Origin: Pseudanabaenaceae cyanobacterium SKYG29
GTDB lineage: Bacteria > Cyanobacteriota > Cyanobacteriia > Pseudanabaenales > Pseudanabaenaceae
Assembly: GCA_025055675.1 (NCBI GenBank)
Contig: JANWWT010000004.1
Location: 1 to 64,000 of the forward strand
Direction of reading: 5' to 3'
DNA: 64,000 nucleotides
The notes under the pieces are model-generated. The model worked only from the letters and a program-made list of their open reading frames with translations, had not been told where the DNA came from and ran no database searches. Both the position numbers and the translations under genes were made by a program. Shown here piece by piece: positions 8,952 to 20,554 of this stretch. Numbering within the stretch: position 1 is the first letter of the stretch; every line of letters begins with the position of its first letter.

Positions 8952-11136
8952 CATCTAGTAAATTCTGGACGACAAACCGATCGTGTTCTGCGACTGTACC
9001 CAAACGATAGAAGTGGCCGGCGAGATGGGCTTGTACATGGTTAATCAATTCATCTTCCTGGTCGGGACTGACAGAGACAATGATACGACTAGGACTTTCA
9101 CCAAATAATAAAGACAGGGAAGAAAGGGAGAGGGGTAAGATAGAAAGGTCGATCGTACAGCCTAGACTGCCAGTCAGGCAACATTCCGCCAGAGCCACAG
9201 CTAAACCGCCTTCACTACAATCGTGGGCTGATTTCACGATGCCCTGCTTGATCAAAGCACGACAGACAGATTGCACTTGTCTTTCTAACTGCATATCTAC
9301 CGCCAATGGTCTGCCGGTAATCAATCCTCTGCCAGCTAAATATTCCGACCCCGCTAAACTGGCATCCGCTCGTCCCAGTAAGTAAATGACATCTCCTGGC
9401 TGTTGCCAACCCTGTCTTACCGTTTGTCTGATGTCTGCCACTAAACCAATCATGCCGATTACAGGAGTGGGATAAATGACGTGGGCATGACCCTGGTCAT
9501 CGATCGTTTCGTTGTACAAAGACACATTGCCCCCTGTCACTGGTGTTCCCAATTCCCGACAGGCAGCAGCAATACCACGGCAGGCTTCATGGAGTTGCCA
9601 ATAACCGACAGGGGTTTCCGGGCTACCAAAATTGAGATTGTCCGTAATTGCCAGGGGCTCTGCCCCCACACAGCTGAGATTGCGAGCTGCTTCCGCCACT
9701 GCTAACCGTGCCCCCTCGTAGGGGTCAAGATAAACATACCGCCCGTTGCCATCCACTGTGGCTGCTAATCCCAGATCGGTGTGATGGTCTAAGTTAACAA
9801 CCGATCGCAGACGAATGACTGTGGCATCTGCTTCCCCCGGTAGAATGACCGTATTGTTTAAGACCTGATGGTCATACTGGCGATAGATCCACCGCTTAGA
9901 GGCAATGGAGGGACTAGCAAGTAAAGATAAGAGAATAGCAGAAAACGATCGGTCGTCTGGGGGCAATTCACTTTCTGTCCAACGCCAGCAGGTTTGCACA
10001 TAACTAGGGGTATCAGGCAGGGGACGATGATAAACCGGTGTCTCTTCTGCCAGCGCTCTTGGTGGTACTTCCGCGGCAATTTTACCTTTATGGAAAACCC
10101 GTAAAATCGGTTCAGCAATCACTTCCCCCACTACCTCTGCTGCCAGTCCCCAGCGGTGGAAAATAGCAACTACTTCCGCCACTCTCTCTTTTGCTACAAC
10201 CATCAACATTCTTTCCTGGGATTCCGACAACAGATACTCGTAGGCACTCAGGTTGCTAGCGCGGGCGGGGACACGATCGAGGTCTAGGACAATACCTACC
10301 TTCCCCTTAGCTGCCATCTCCGCACTGGAACAGGTAAGACCTGCTGCCCCCATATCCTGGGCTGCTACCACCGCCCCCGTGGCAAATGCCTCTAAACAAG
10401 CCTCGATCAGCAGCTTTTCCAGAAATGGGTCACCCACCTGCACCGCCGGTCGATCTTTCCCTGAATTGCCACTTAATTCCGCACTGGCAAAACTGGCTCC
10501 CTTGATACCATCTCTCCCCGTTGTTGCTCCCACATACAAGACTGGATTGCCAACCCCCGCTGCCGCCGATTTGACCGGTGTACCTGTTTGCAAAATCCCG
10601 ATCGCCATGGCATTGACCAGGGGATTGCGGTTATACACGGGATCAAAATACACTTCCCCCCCCACCGTCGGTACTCCCACACAGTTGCCATAGTGAGCAA
10701 TGCCCGCTACTACCCCCTTAATGCGAGTTTTCACCCAGGCATCCTGAGGGTCACCAAAGCGCAGGGAATTCAAAATGGCGATCGGTCTAGCTCCCATCGT
10801 CAAGATGTCCCTGAGGATGCCCCCTACCCCCGTTGCCGCTCCCTGGAACGGTTCTACCGCCGAGGGACGATTGTGACTCTCAATCTTAAAACAAACAGCT
10901 ATATCATCACTGATTTTGACCACGCCAGCATTTTCCCCTGGTCCTACTAAAATCCGCTCCCCTTGGGTGGGAAACTGACGCAATAGAGGCCGGGAATTCT
11001 TATAACAGCAATGCTCCGACCACATCACCCCAAACATACCCAACTCCGCCTGATTGGGTTCCCTGCCGAGTTTTTGACAAACTAACTCATATTCCTGGGT
11101 AGTCAAGCCTTCCCGTTTGGTTGGTGATGTAGACAT
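8902..11136 (-). CDS. purL: Phosphoribosylformylglycinamidine synthase subunit PurL
   Basis: Converts FGAR to FGAM in purine synthesis, ATP dependent, working with PurQ and PurS. It is 744 residues, the small-PurL length typical of cyanobacteria and Gram-positives. Visible motifs: [16 protein letters not shown] near the N-terminus, [33 protein letters not shown], and DNLNFGSPE in the second half. I chose ATG at 11136 ([10 protein letters not shown]); a TTG four codons upstream at 11148 would add MSNC, and neither has a strong Shine-Dalgarno sequence. It converges on, and overlaps by 50 bp, the P-type-ATPase-like gene, and diverges from groESL. Confidence 0.97.
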   Translation of the reverse strand: MSTSPTKREGLTTQEYELVCQKLGREPNQAELGMFGVMWSEHCCYKNSRPLLRQFPTQGERILVGPGENAGVVKISDDIAVCFKIESHNRPSAVEPFQGAATGVGGILRDILTMGARPIAILNSLRFGDPQDAWVKTRIKGVVAGIAHYGNCVGVPTVGGEVYFDPVYNRNPLVNAMAIGILQTGTPVKSAAAGVGNPVLYVGATTGRDGIKGASFASAELSGNSGKDRPAVQVGDPFLEKLLIEACLEAFATGAVVAAQDMGAAGLTCSSAEMAAKGKVGIVLDLDRVPARASNLSAYEYLLSESQERMLMVVAKERVAEVVAIFHRWGLAAEVVGEVIAEPILRVFHKGKIAAEVPPRALAEETPVYHRPLPDTPSYVQTCWRWTESELPPDDRSFSAILLSLLASPSIASKRWIYRQYDHQVLNNTVILPGEADATVIRLRSVVNLDHHTDLGLAATVDGNGRYVYLDPYEGARLAVAEAARNLSCVGAEPLAITDNLNFGSPETPVGYWQLHEACRGIAAACRELGTPVTGGNVSLYNETIDDQGHAHVIYPTPVIGMIGLVADIRQTVRQGWQQPGDVIYLLGRADASLAGSEYLAGRGLITGRPLAVDMQLERQVQSVCRALIKQGIVKSAHDCSEGGLAVALAECCLTGSLGCTIDLSILPLSLSSLSLLFGESPSRIIVSVSPDQEDELINHVQAHLAGHFYRLGTVAEHDRFVVQNLLDVSLPQMQESYYSLQWD

Positions 11137-11236
11137 ACAATTTGACAAGTAGCACGAGTCCTTACAATTCTATGCCAAATCTGTACGGTAAACCCTACCA
11201 CTGTTGCAATTGCTACTAGCTCTGCTCTTCGTTACA

Positions 11237-11263
11237 TTAGCAGTCGTGGGGGGAGAGTGCTAA
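11237..11263 (+). promoter_or_regulatory. CIRCE operator (HrcA binding site) upstream of groESL
   Basis: TTAGCAGTC, nine bases, then GAGTGCTAA. This matches the CIRCE consensus TTAGCACTC-N9-GAGTGCTAA with one mismatch in the left arm (G for C) and exact spacing. It ends 34 bp before groES, the expected place for HrcA repression of the chaperonin operon. Confidence 0.93.
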
Positions 11264-11297
11264 TCCCCCCAAACTAAAGAGGAAGGAGAGATTAGCT

Positions 11298-11609
11298 ATG
11301 GCGACATTGACTTTAGGTGTAGCCAGCGTGAAACCCCTAGGCGATCGGGTGCTGGTGAAGGTACTAGAGCAAGAGCAAAAGACGGCGGGGGGAATTATTC
11401 TCCCTGACACTGCCAAAGAAAAGCCCCAGATTGGTGAAGTAGTAGCGGTGGGCAATGGCAGAGTCAATGATGACGGCAAGCGCCAACCTGTTGATGTCAA
11501 AGTAGGCGATCGGGTGTTTTATTCCAAGTACGCCGGTACTGACCTCAAGATCGGCAACGATGACTACGTACTGCTGTCAGAGAAAGACATCTTAGCAACT
11601 TTATCTTAA
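11298..11609 (+). CDS. groS: Co-chaperonin GroES
   Basis: The 10-kDa lid of the GroEL chamber, 103 residues, normal length. Contains [14 protein letters not shown], the mobile-loop segment [14 protein letters not shown], and [16 protein letters not shown] at 11298 is preceded by GGAAGGAGAG. groEL follows after 13 bp. Heat-shock control through the CIRCE site upstream is expected. Confidence 0.98.
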   Translation: MATLTLGVASVKPLGDRVLVKVLEQEQKTAGGIILPDTAKEKPQIGEVVAVGNGRVNDDGKRQPVDVKVGDRVFYSKYAGTDLKIGNDDYVLLSEKDILATLS

Positions 11610-11622
11610 GGAGGGAATAGGA

Positions 11623-13254
11623 ATGGCAAAACAAGTCATCTACAAAGAAGAAGCACGCCGTGCCCTGGAGCGTGGGATTGATGCCCTGGCAGAAGCGGTA
11701 GCTATTACCCTTGGTCCCAAGGGGCGCAATGTGGTGCTAGAGAAAAAGTTTGGTGCTCCCCAGATCATCAATGATGGTGTGACGATCGCCAAAGAGATTG
11801 AATTAGAAGACCACATTGAAAACACAGGGGTTTCGCTGATTCGCCAAGCTGCTGCCAAGACCAATGACGTAGCGGGGGACGGTACTACCACTGCTACAGT
11901 CCTTGCCCAAGCCATGATCAAGGAAGGGCTACGCAACGTTGCGGCTGGTGCTAATCCCATTCTCCTCAAGCGGGGTATTGACAAAGCCACAGAATACCTC
12001 TGCCAGCGCATCAAAGAACTGAGCCGTCAGGTTGAGGGTTCCACTGGTATTGCCCAAGTAGCCTCTATTTCCGCTGGCAATGATGAGGCGGTCGGTAAAA
12101 TGATTGCCGAAGCGATGGAAAAGGTGGGCAAGGAGGGGGTCATCACCCTAGAAGAAGGCAAGTCCATGACCACCGAGGTAGAGGTCACGGAAGGGATGCG
12201 TTTCGATCGGGGTTACATTTCGCCCTATTTTGTCACCGACTCCGAACGCATGGAAGCAGTTTTGGAAGACCCCTACATTTTAATTACCGATAAGAAGATC
12301 ACTCTCATTCAAGACCTCGTGCCCGTCTTGGAGCAAGTTGCTCGGGCTGGCAAGCCTTTGATGATTATTGCCGAAGACATCGAAAAAGAAGCCCTTGCCA
12401 CTCTGGTGGTAAACAAGCTGCGGGGTGTACTGAGTGTAGCTGCTGCGAAAGCCCCTGGCTTCGGTGACCGCCGTAAAGCTATGCTCCAGGACATTGCCAT
12501 CCTCACTGGTGGGCAGATGATCAGCGAAGACGTGGGCATGAAATTGGAAGCTGTCAAGCTAGACATGCTCGGTCGTGCTCGCCGCGTGACCGTGACCAAG
12601 GAACACACCACGATCGTGGCTGAAGGTCATGAAAAAGAAGTGAAAGCCCGCTGTGAGCAAATTCGCAAGGAGTTAGAAGAAACGGACTCCACCTACGACA
12701 AGGAAAAACTGCAAGAACGCCTGGCTAAGTTGTCGGGTGGGGTAGCTGTGATCAAAGTCGGTGCCGCTACAGAAACAGAATTGAAGGACCGCAAGCTGCG
12801 TTTAGAAGATGCCATCAACGCCACCAAAGCTGCTTTGGAAGAAGGGATTGTGCCCGGTGGTGGTGCTGCCCTCATCCATGCGGCTAAAGGAATGGAAACC
12901 TGGGCGAAAGAACACCTAAGCGGGGAAGAACTCACCGGTGCCATGATTGTGCTGCGGGCTATTTCCGCGCCGGCGCTGCGCATCGCTTACAACGCAGGGC
13001 AAAATGGCGATGTGATTGTAGAACGCCTGAAGGAAAAAGATTATCCCATTGGCTATAACGCTGTTACGGAAGAGTTCGTCGACATGTTTGCCGCCGGTAT
13101 TGTTGACCCTGCTAAGGTGACCCGATCGGCATTGCAAAACGCTGCGTCCATTGCCAGCATGGTTCTGACTACCGAATGTATTGTGGTAGACAAGCCTGAG
13201 CCGAAGAAAGCTGCTCCTGCTGGTGGCGGTGCTGGTGCCGATATGGATTACTAA
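11623..13254 (+). CDS. groL: Chaperonin GroEL (GroEL1 type)
   Basis: ATP-driven 60-kDa chaperonin, 543 residues. It shows [17 protein letters not shown], the ATP-site [11 protein letters not shown], and a C-terminus [10 protein letters not shown] with a short Gly-rich tail. In cyanobacteria the copy paired with groES is GroEL1; a second groEL is usually elsewhere. Shine-Dalgarno AAGGAGGG lies just upstream of ATG 11623. A Rho-independent terminator follows the stop codon. Confidence 0.98.
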   Translation: MAKQVIYKEEARRALERGIDALAEAVAITLGPKGRNVVLEKKFGAPQIINDGVTIAKEIELEDHIENTGVSLIRQAAAKTNDVAGDGTTTATVLAQAMIKEGLRNVAAGANPILLKRGIDKATEYLCQRIKELSRQVEGSTGIAQVASISAGNDEAVGKMIAEAMEKVGKEGVITLEEGKSMTTEVEVTEGMRFDRGYISPYFVTDSERMEAVLEDPYILITDKKITLIQDLVPVLEQVARAGKPLMIIAEDIEKEALATLVVNKLRGVLSVAAAKAPGFGDRRKAMLQDIAILTGGQMISEDVGMKLEAVKLDMLGRARRVTVTKEHTTIVAEGHEKEVKARCEQIRKELEETDSTYDKEKLQERLAKLSGGVAVIKVGAATETELKDRKLRLEDAINATKAALEEGIVPGGGAALIHAAKGMETWAKEHLSGEELTGAMIVLRAISAPALRIAYNAGQNGDVIVERLKEKDYPIGYNAVTEEFVDMFAAGIVDPAKVTRSALQNAASIASMVLTTECIVVDKPEPKKAAPAGGGAGADMDY

Positions 13255-13279
13255 ACCAAAGCTGTTGTCAAATAGCAGG

Positions 13280-13302
13280 GAGGGGGGATTCCCCCTTTTT
13301 TT
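13280..13302 (+). terminator. Rho-independent terminator of groESL
   Basis: GGGGG and CCCCC arms around a GATT loop, immediately followed by seven T residues. It lies 25 bp after the groEL stop codon. Confidence 0.85.
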
Positions 13303-13348
13303 ATTTGCCCACTGGGGTACACTAGATAGGCAAAACTAAAAGTTGGTC

Positions 13349-16183
13349 ATGGCAGACTACATCCTGGTTAGGGGGGCAAGGCAACACAATCTCAAAAATA
13401 TTGACCTAAAATTGCCGCGCAATCAACTCATAGTATTTACGGGAGTTTCTGGTTCGGGGAAGTCTTCTCTAGCTTTTGATACAATTTTTGCCGAAGGACA
13501 GAGGCGGTATGTGGAGTCTTTGAGTGCCTATGCCCGTCAGTTCCTAGGTCAGCTGGAAAAACCAGAAGTCGACTACATCGAGGGTCTGAGTCCTGCTATC
13601 GCTATTGATCAAAAATCTACATCCCATAATCCCCGCTCCACGGTCGGTACAGTGACAGAAATCTACGACTATCTGCGTCTGCTCTTTGGTCGGGTTGGTG
13701 ACCCCCACTGTTATATCTGCGATCGCAATATTGCCCCTCAGACGATCGATCAAATGGTTGATCAAATCATGGCATTACCTGAGCGCACAAAAATACAATT
13801 ACTGGCACCAGTGGTTAGGGGTAAGAAAGGTACACAACAAAAGTTACTGAGCCAGTTACTGAGTGAAGGATTTGCCAGAGTGCGTATCGATGGCGAAATT
13901 AGGGAACTGACTGACAACATTGAATTGGATAAAAACAAAAAGCATGATATAGAAGTAGTAGTCGATCGGTTAATCATCAAAGCAGGTATACAAGAACGGT
14001 TGACCGATTCTCTATCCACTTGCTTAAAACGGGCAGAAGGAATTGCCATGGTAGAGATTCTGACAGAAGATAAAAGTGAGATTATTACTTTTTCGGAAAA
14101 CTTTGCCTGTCCGGAACATGGGGCAGTGATGGATGAATTATCTCCCCGTCTATTTTCTTTCAATTCTCCCTATGGTGCCTGTCCTGCCTGTCATGGCTTA
14201 GGTTTTGTCAAAACTTTTTCCCCCGATCTACTGATTCCTGACCCCAGTCTGCCCGTCTATGCTGCTATTGCCCCCTGGTCAGACAAAAACCACACCTATT
14301 ATCTTTCCCTGTTGATCAGTGTGGCGGAATATGCAGGTTTTGACATCAAGACTCCCTGGCAAAAACTCTCTGACTATCAAAAAGACATCATTTTGTACGG
14401 CACGACGGAACCAATTCCCCTGTATACCGATTCTCGCTACGATCGGCAAACCTACCTCAAACGCTATGAAGGGGTTATTGCTCTGCTGGAACAACAATAT
14501 CAACAGGCATCGGAAACCTATCAACAAAAACTAGAACAATATCTGGTATCTACTCCCTGTTCTACCTGTCATGGCACGCGACTCAAACCGGAAGCCTTGG
14601 CTGTGCGGGTGGGGGGGTATCGCATCACCGATTTTACCTCTGTCCCCATAGCCACGTGTCTGCATCGGATTAAGAACCTGCAGTTGACCGATCGGGCGGC
14701 GCAAATTGCTGACCAAGTGATCAAAGAACTCAGCACTCGATTGCAGTTTCTGGTGGATGTGGGCTTGGATTACTTGACTCTCGATCGTCCCGCTGCCACG
14801 CTTTCAGGGGGGGAAGCCCAGCGGATTCGCCTAGCGACACAAATTGGCTCAGGGTTGACAGGGGTATTGTATGTGCTAGATGAACCGAGTATAGGACTGC
14901 ATCAAAGAGATAACGATCGGTTGCTCTCCACTTTGGTCAAACTGCGGGATTTAGGGAATACTCTGATTGTCGTGGAACATGATGAAGAAACGATTCGCCG
15001 CGCTGACCATATAGTAGATATTGGACCGGGAGCAGGCATTCACGGGGGGCAGATAGTTGCCCAAGGTACAGTGGCAGATATTTCCGACCATCCTGATTCT
15101 ATTACCGGTGCCTATCTATCTGGCAGAAAACAAATTTATACCCCCGCCACCCGTCGCCCAGGGAATGGCAGACACCTGGAAATCAAAGATGCCTATCGTC
15201 ACAACCTTAAACACATCGATGTCAAGATTCCTTTGGGCCAGTTGGTTTGTATTACGGGCGTATCAGGGTCGGGCAAATCCACGCTTCTCAACGAAATTCT
15301 CTTACCTTACCTGCAACATCATTTTTACAAAAACGTACCCATTCCCCCTGGGGTGAACAGAATTGAAGGACTGCACCACTTGGACAAATTCATAGTTATC
15401 GATCAGTCCCCCATCGGACGCACACCCCGATCGAATCCTGCTACTTACACAGGAGCTTTTGACTTTATCCGCGAAACCTTTGCCCTCACGCCCGCTGCCA
15501 AAGCTAGGGGGTATAAAGCTGGTCAATTCTCTTTCAATGTCAAGGGGGGCAGATGCGAGGCCTGTGGCGGTCAAGGGGTAAATGTCATTTCCATGCAGTT
15601 TTTGCCGGATGTCTATGTCAAGTGCGATGTCTGCAAAGGTGCCAGATACAACCGCGAAACCCTGCAAGTGAAATACAAAGATAAAACGATCGCTGATGTC
15701 CTAGAGATGACCATTGAAGAAGCCATGCACTTTTTTGCGAACATTCCTGCCATTCACAGCCGCTTGAGTATGTTAGTGGATGTCGGTTTAGGCTATATCA
15801 AGTTGGGACAACCCGCTCCCACTCTGTCAGGCGGAGAAGCACAACGAGTCAAGCTGGCAACCGAACTAGCGAAAAAAGCTACAGGCAAAACCCTCTATCT
15901 AATTGACGAACCAACAACAGGATTGAGTTTTTATGATGTGCACAAATTAATTGATGTTTTGCAGAGATTGGTAGACAAAGGTAACAGCATCGTTGTCATT
16001 GAACATAACCTGGATGTCATTCGCTGTGCTGATTGGATCATTGACCTAGGACCGGAAGGCGGCGACAGGGGCGGGCAAATTGTTGCCACTGGTACCCCCG
16101 AATTAGTCGCTACCGTAGAAGCATCCCACACTGGTAGATTTTTACGCCAAGTCCTCGATCGTTATCCTAGAGCGCCACAGTAG
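13349..16183 (+). CDS. uvrA: Excinuclease ABC subunit A
   Basis: Damage-recognition ATPase of nucleotide excision repair; acts with UvrB and UvrC (uvrC is at 61.3-63.2 kb). 944 residues with two ABC modules: Walker A GVSGSGKSS near residue 34 and GVSGSGKST near 636, two LSGGEAQR signatures, and zinc-binding CxxC pairs including CEACGGQG and CDVCKG. ATG at 13349 (MADYILVRGA) is preferred to the in-frame TTG at 13343. The 3' end overlaps the convergent permease by 17 bp. Confidence 0.98.
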   Translation: MADYILVRGARQHNLKNIDLKLPRNQLIVFTGVSGSGKSSLAFDTIFAEGQRRYVESLSAYARQFLGQLEKPEVDYIEGLSPAIAIDQKSTSHNPRSTVGTVTEIYDYLRLLFGRVGDPHCYICDRNIAPQTIDQMVDQIMALPERTKIQLLAPVVRGKKGTQQKLLSQLLSEGFARVRIDGEIRELTDNIELDKNKKHDIEVVVDRLIIKAGIQERLTDSLSTCLKRAEGIAMVEILTEDKSEIITFSENFACPEHGAVMDELSPRLFSFNSPYGACPACHGLGFVKTFSPDLLIPDPSLPVYAAIAPWSDKNHTYYLSLLISVAEYAGFDIKTPWQKLSDYQKDIILYGTTEPIPLYTDSRYDRQTYLKRYEGVIALLEQQYQQASETYQQKLEQYLVSTPCSTCHGTRLKPEALAVRVGGYRITDFTSVPIATCLHRIKNLQLTDRAAQIADQVIKELSTRLQFLVDVGLDYLTLDRPAATLSGGEAQRIRLATQIGSGLTGVLYVLDEPSIGLHQRDNDRLLSTLVKLRDLGNTLIVVEHDEETIRRADHIVDIGPGAGIHGGQIVAQGTVADISDHPDSITGAYLSGRKQIYTPATRRPGNGRHLEIKDAYRHNLKHIDVKIPLGQLVCITGVSGSGKSTLLNEILLPYLQHHFYKNVPIPPGVNRIEGLHHLDKFIVIDQSPIGRTPRSNPATYTGAFDFIRETFALTPAAKARGYKAGQFSFNVKGGRCEACGGQGVNVISMQFLPDVYVKCDVCKGARYNRETLQVKYKDKTIADVLEMTIEEAMHFFANIPAIHSRLSMLVDVGLGYIKLGQPAPTLSGGEAQRVKLATELAKKATGKTLYLIDEPTTGLSFYDVHKLIDVLQRLVDKGNSIVVIEHNLDVIRCADWIIDLGPEGGDRGGQIVATGTPELVATVEASHTGRFLRQVLDRYPRAPQ

Positions 16184-17699
16184 TATCATCCACCGCTGCC
16201 AATTGTTCTTCCGGTGCCTCCGCCACCAGTTGCTTGCGCCCAACAAACCAGAAATAAGCAGTTGCTAATAGAAAAACAATTACCGTACCGTAGACAGCAA
16301 TTCGATAGGTTTCCAAGGTAAAGCAGGCAATAAAAGCGATCGTTGCCAGCACTAATCCCAAGAATGCGCCCAAAATCCCCACGGGACTGCGATAGGGACG
16401 GGGCATCCCCGGACGATCGACCTGTAACTTGATATAACTTGCCAGTAGCAAGATGTAAGTAACCAATGCCGCAATCACAGAAATGGTGACTAAACTATTG
16501 CCAATGGTGCTCTCTTCTCCCCCGGCGAGGACAAAGACAAAGGTCACCAACACCGAGAGAACACCACCCAAAATCGCCCCTCTAGTAGGAATACCCCGCT
16601 CGTTGGTCACAGAAATCCACTGGGGCAAATAGCCCGCCCGTGACAGAGCAAAAAACACCCGGCTATAGGCAAAAACCACCGCTGGTGCGCCAGTAAATAC
16701 AGCGAGGGCATTACCGACTTCGATCAGGCTATGGAGAAATCCCTCCGTACCGAACACAAAATCTAAACCCTGCTTCATCGGTTCTGCTGAAACAGCGAGA
16801 GCGGCTGCTCCCTTGAGAATTGTCCCCCCTTCCTCCACCTGCAAGGGAATCCCTGGGTTAAAAATCAAAACCAACACAGACAACACAATCAAGGTAACCA
16901 TAGCAGTGACCATTGCTTTGGGTAAGTCCCGCTGCGCATCCTTCGCTTCCTCCGCCGTAATGGGCATCGCCTCGATCGCTAGGTAAAACCAAATGGCAAA
17001 GGGAATTGCCTGCAACAATCCCAAGGCACCCCCCGGTAAAAAGTTAGAGGCATCTGCTCTAGCAGAATTGGGAGGGACCGTGAACAACATCTGGGGGTCA
17101 AACTTGCCTGTCAATAGCACTCCCCCCACCAAGAGCAAGATCATAGCTATGCCCAATAGAGCAATCCAGAGGTTCACTTGCAGGCTTAACTCCGTACTGT
17201 AAATTAGGAGGGATGTGAAAAAAGTTGTACAGGCAATCCAGAGAAACATATCCGTCAAATCTACACTCCCCACTAGCAGCGAGGGCAACCCCGTGACATC
17301 ATGGACAAACTTACCCACGTAGAATAAACCCCAACCGTTAATCACCACGTACTCAAACAGCTCAGCAATGCCACAGAGGAAGCCACCTACCGCCCCGAAA
17401 GCCGTGCGCGTGAAAGCATAGAATCCCCCTGCATGGGGCAAAGCCGCTGACAATTCTGCCATGGAAAAGGTAATTGCCATATACATTCCCGCCACTAGGG
17501 CGGTAGCGATCGCCATGCCCCAAAAACCAGCGTAAGCTAGACCTTCATTCCAACCGGCAAAGATACCATCAATGACAATACCAATCCCACAGCCCCACAG
17601 CAGCCAAAAACCGATACCCTGCCGTAACTGTCGCCTTTGGAGGTAATCCGCACTGACACTACCATAGCGGACAATTTTTTTCAGTTTCCGTTCAGCCAT
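16167..17699 (-). CDS. APC-family amino-acid permease (ethanolamine-permease-like)
   Basis: A 510-residue inner-membrane transporter with about 12 hydrophobic segments. Near the N-terminus GFWLLWGCGIGIVIDG and AELSAALPHAGGFYAFTR are typical of the amino-acid/polyamine/organocation superfamily; the latter stretch and EAMPITAEEAKD resemble the Eat (ethanolamine permease) branch. Substrate cannot be assigned. No ethanolamine-utilisation genes are in the window. Transcribed toward uvrA with a 17-bp coding overlap; miaB is divergent upstream. Confidence 0.85.
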   Translation of the reverse strand: MAERKLKKIVRYGSVSADYLQRRQLRQGIGFWLLWGCGIGIVIDGIFAGWNEGLAYAGFWGMAIATALVAGMYMAITFSMAELSAALPHAGGFYAFTRTAFGAVGGFLCGIAELFEYVVINGWGLFYVGKFVHDVTGLPSLLVGSVDLTDMFLWIACTTFFTSLLIYSTELSLQVNLWIALLGIAMILLLVGGVLLTGKFDPQMLFTVPPNSARADASNFLPGGALGLLQAIPFAIWFYLAIEAMPITAEEAKDAQRDLPKAMVTAMVTLIVLSVLVLIFNPGIPLQVEEGGTILKGAAALAVSAEPMKQGLDFVFGTEGFLHSLIEVGNALAVFTGAPAVVFAYSRVFFALSRAGYLPQWISVTNERGIPTRGAILGGVLSVLVTFVFVLAGGEESTIGNSLVTISVIAALVTYILLLASYIKLQVDRPGMPRPYRSPVGILGAFLGLVLATIAFIACFTLETYRIAVYGTVIVFLLATAYFWFVGRKQLVAEAPEEQLAAVDDTTVAL

Positions 17700-17804
17700 G
17701 CCCCAAACCTAAACCTACTGCCCTTGATCATAGAGCATTACTGGAAGGGACTAGCGGGGAGACCTTAAGCTAAGATAAAGGAGTAGACCCTAGTTCCACT
17801 GTCC

Positions 17805-19148
17805 ATGACTGGCAAGTATCACATTGTCACCTTTGGTTGTCAAATGAATAAAGCCGACTCCGAGCGCATGGCGGGGATACTAGAAGCTATGGGTTATGCC
17901 CCCACAGAAAATATTGACGAAGCCAAGCTAGTGCTCTACAACACCTGCAGCATCAGGGACAATGCCGAGCAAAAGGTCTACTCCTACCTAGGCAGACAAG
18001 CAAAGCGCAAACACATAGAGCCAGACCTGACTTTAGTAGTAGCGGGGTGTGTAGCGCAGCAGGAAGGGGAGAAATTGTTGCGTCGGGTGCCAGAGGTTGA
18101 CCTGGTCATGGGACCGCAGTACGCCAATCGGTTGGCGGAATTACTAGAGCAGGTAGCCCAGGGGCGCCAGGTAGTGGCAACGGAAGAGGCTTATATTGAG
18201 GAAGACATCACCAAACCGCGGCGGCAGAGCCAGGTTACAGCTTGGGTAAATGTCATCTATGGCTGCAATGAGAGATGTACTTACTGCATCGTGCCCTTTG
18301 TACGGGGACAGGAACAATCCCGATCGCCTGCTGCTATCAAACGGGAGATAGAAGAGTTGGCCAAGCAGGGTTACAAAGAGGTGACGCTCCTAGGACAGAA
18401 CATTGATGCCTATGGCAGAGACTTACCCCCAGGAGGCATTGGTAGAGGGGTAGGGGGCAAAGTTACTTTTACTGATTTGTTGTATTACATCCACGACGTA
18501 GAGGGAATTGAGCGCATTCGCTTTGCTACTAGCCATCCCCGCTATTTCAGTCGGAGATTGATCCAAGCCTGCTATGAGCTGCCTAAGGTCTGTGAACATT
18601 TCCATATTCCCTTTCAGTCAGGGGACAATGATATTTTGAAGGCAATGGCGAGGGGCTACACCCGGGAAAGATACCGCCAAATCATTGATCAAATCAGAGA
18701 ACTAATGCCCGATGCAGCAATCAGTGCCGATGCGATCGTGGGTTTTCCCGGGGAAACGGAAGAGCAATTTACCAACACAATCAAACTAGTGGAGGAAATT
18801 GGGTTTGACAATGTCAATACTGCTGCCTATTCCCCCCGCCCTGGTACACCAGCTGCCCTATGGGCAAATCAGATTCCTGAAGAGGTGAAAGATGACCGTC
18901 TGCAGAGATTAAATCATGTTGTACAACAGGTAGCAGCACAACGATCGTTACGCTATGCCGATCGTGTAGAAGAGATACTGATTGAAGGTAGACAGCCGAA
19001 GGAACCCTATCCCCTTATGGGGAGGACACGCACCAATCGCATTACTTTCATTCATGCTGACAGACCAGATTTGCTTGGCAAGTTAGTAAAGGTGAAAATC
19101 ACAGAAGTAAGACCCTTTAGTTTGACAGGAACTTTGTTAGATGACTAA
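17805..19148 (+). CDS. miaB: tRNA-2-methylthio-N6-dimethylallyladenosine synthase
   Basis: Radical-SAM methylthiotransferase modifying A37 of tRNAs that read UNN codons. 447 residues: N-terminal cluster domain with [24 protein letters not shown] and VAGCVAQQ; radical-SAM CxxxCxxC in [18 protein letters not shown]-terminal TRAM domain (about 380-445). The last 8 bp overlap the start of selO, indicating translational coupling. Confidence 0.97.
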   Translation: MTGKYHIVTFGCQMNKADSERMAGILEAMGYAPTENIDEAKLVLYNTCSIRDNAEQKVYSYLGRQAKRKHIEPDLTLVVAGCVAQQEGEKLLRRVPEVDLVMGPQYANRLAELLEQVAQGRQVVATEEAYIEEDITKPRRQSQVTAWVNVIYGCNERCTYCIVPFVRGQEQSRSPAAIKREIEELAKQGYKEVTLLGQNIDAYGRDLPPGGIGRGVGGKVTFTDLLYYIHDVEGIERIRFATSHPRYFSRRLIQACYELPKVCEHFHIPFQSGDNDILKAMARGYTRERYRQIIDQIRELMPDAAISADAIVGFPGETEEQFTNTIKLVEEIGFDNVNTAAYSPRPGTPAALWANQIPEEVKDDRLQRLNHVVQQVAAQRSLRYADRVEEILIEGRQPKEPYPLMGRTRTNRITFIHADRPDLLGKLVKVKITEVRPFSLTGTLLDD

Positions 19149-20550
19149 TCCTTTTCTGCAGCTCAATTACGAACCCGCCTTTGAGTCCCTAGGCACTGAA
19201 TTCTACAGTATTGTTGAAGCCGCTGCTTTTCCCCAACATATCTTACGTTGGCGCAACGATGCCCTTTTACCACAAATTGGCTTACAACCAGACCAGGTAA
19301 AAGATGAAGACTTTATTGAAGCCTTTGGGCATTTCCGATCGGTGCGTCCCTTCTTAGCCATGGCCTATCACGGCTATCAGTTTGGCGTGTACAATCCCGA
19401 ACTGGGGGATGGCAGGGGGTTCTTGTACGGGCAGGTGCGGGGCGTAGATGGTAATTTATACGACTTTGGCACTAAGGGATCGGGCAGGACACCCTACTCC
19501 CGTACAGCCGATGGCAGATTGACTTTGAAGGGGGGGGTAAGAGAGATATTGGCAGCGGAAGCCCTGCATCGCTTGGGGGTCAAAACGTCGCGGTGTTTGA
19601 GCATGATTGAGACGGGAGAAGCCCTGATACGCTATGACGAACCTTCCCCCACCCGTTCCTGTGTGATGGTGCGCTTTTCCCTTTCCCATATTCGCTTTGG
19701 CACCTTTGAACGACTGCAGTACCTCAAGCGCCCTGATTTAATCCAAAAGCTGCTAGACCACGTCATCCATTACTACTATAGTCATCTGGCAGACAAAGAA
19801 GATAGGTACATTCTTTTCTATCAGGAGTTGGTGGAACGAATTGCTATACTGTGTGCCCAGTGGATGGCGGCGGGCTTTTGTCATGCTGTCTTAAACACTG
19901 ACAATATGTCGATTACGGGGGAAAGTTTTGACTACGGTCCCTATGCCTTTTTGCCCACCTATGAACCTCGGTTTACCGCTGCCTATTTTGATTACACCGG
20001 TCGTTATGCCTACGCCAATCAGCCCAATGCCTGTTACTGGAATTTAGAAAGGTTACAGGAACCCCTAGCAGCTGTGTTGGATCCCGATGCCATGACTGCT
20101 GCTTTAGCTAAATTTAAGGACTGTTATATTTCTACCTACGAAAGACGGATGGAACAGCGGTTAGGTCTGGCGGGTTTGGATAACAGAGAATTGGAAAATC
20201 TGATTGTTGCTACGATTCAACTCCTCTATGCTACCCAGTGGGGATACAACGAATTCTTTATCGACCTAAAACAGCAAGTCCAGCCCCAGTGGTGGCAGGA
20301 GTCTCACAGTATTCTCGCAGGAAAAGAGGCAGCCCTATCGGATGTAGTTGTCGGTCTGTTGCAAAAATGGCGCGAGATTTACCACACCTACTTGCAGAAA
20401 CAGAACTATCAGGAAGTAGTCGATCGTTTACGGCGCTGGAACCCCAACAAAGCCCTCATTCGTCCGGAAATTGAACGCATTTGGGCAGCGATTACAGAGG
20501 AGGATAATTGGCAACCTTTCTACGAGTTAGTTGAGGAGATTCGCGCCTAG
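19141..20550 (+). CDS. selO: Protein adenylyltransferase SelO (YdiU family)
   Basis: A pseudokinase-fold enzyme that transfers AMP to protein Ser/Thr/Tyr and responds to redox stress in characterised members. 469 residues, near the usual length. [17 protein letters not shown] and [19 protein letters not shown] form the ATP-binding region, and LNTDNMSI with FDYGPY gives the metal-binding Asn and Asp. The C-terminus (ELVEEIRA) lacks the Cys/Sec motif of some SelO proteins. It lies between miaB and recN with an 8-bp overlap and a 4-bp gap, so probably one operon. Confidence 0.95.
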   Translation: MTNPFLQLNYEPAFESLGTEFYSIVEAAAFPQHILRWRNDALLPQIGLQPDQVKDEDFIEAFGHFRSVRPFLAMAYHGYQFGVYNPELGDGRGFLYGQVRGVDGNLYDFGTKGSGRTPYSRTADGRLTLKGGVREILAAEALHRLGVKTSRCLSMIETGEALIRYDEPSPTRSCVMVRFSLSHIRFGTFERLQYLKRPDLIQKLLDHVIHYYYSHLADKEDRYILFYQELVERIAILCAQWMAAGFCHAVLNTDNMSITGESFDYGPYAFLPTYEPRFTAAYFDYTGRYAYANQPNACYWNLERLQEPLAAVLDPDAMTAALAKFKDCYISTYERRMEQRLGLAGLDNRELENLIVATIQLLYATQWGYNEFFIDLKQQVQPQWWQESHSILAGKEAALSDVVVGLLQKWREIYHTYLQKQNYQEVVDRLRRWNPNKALIRPEIERIWAAITEEDNWQPFYELVEEIRA

Positions 20551-20554
20551 GGAG

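Noticed and set aside
19456-19689. 77-codon ORF antisense to selO
   Set aside because: Shadow frame in a conserved gene.
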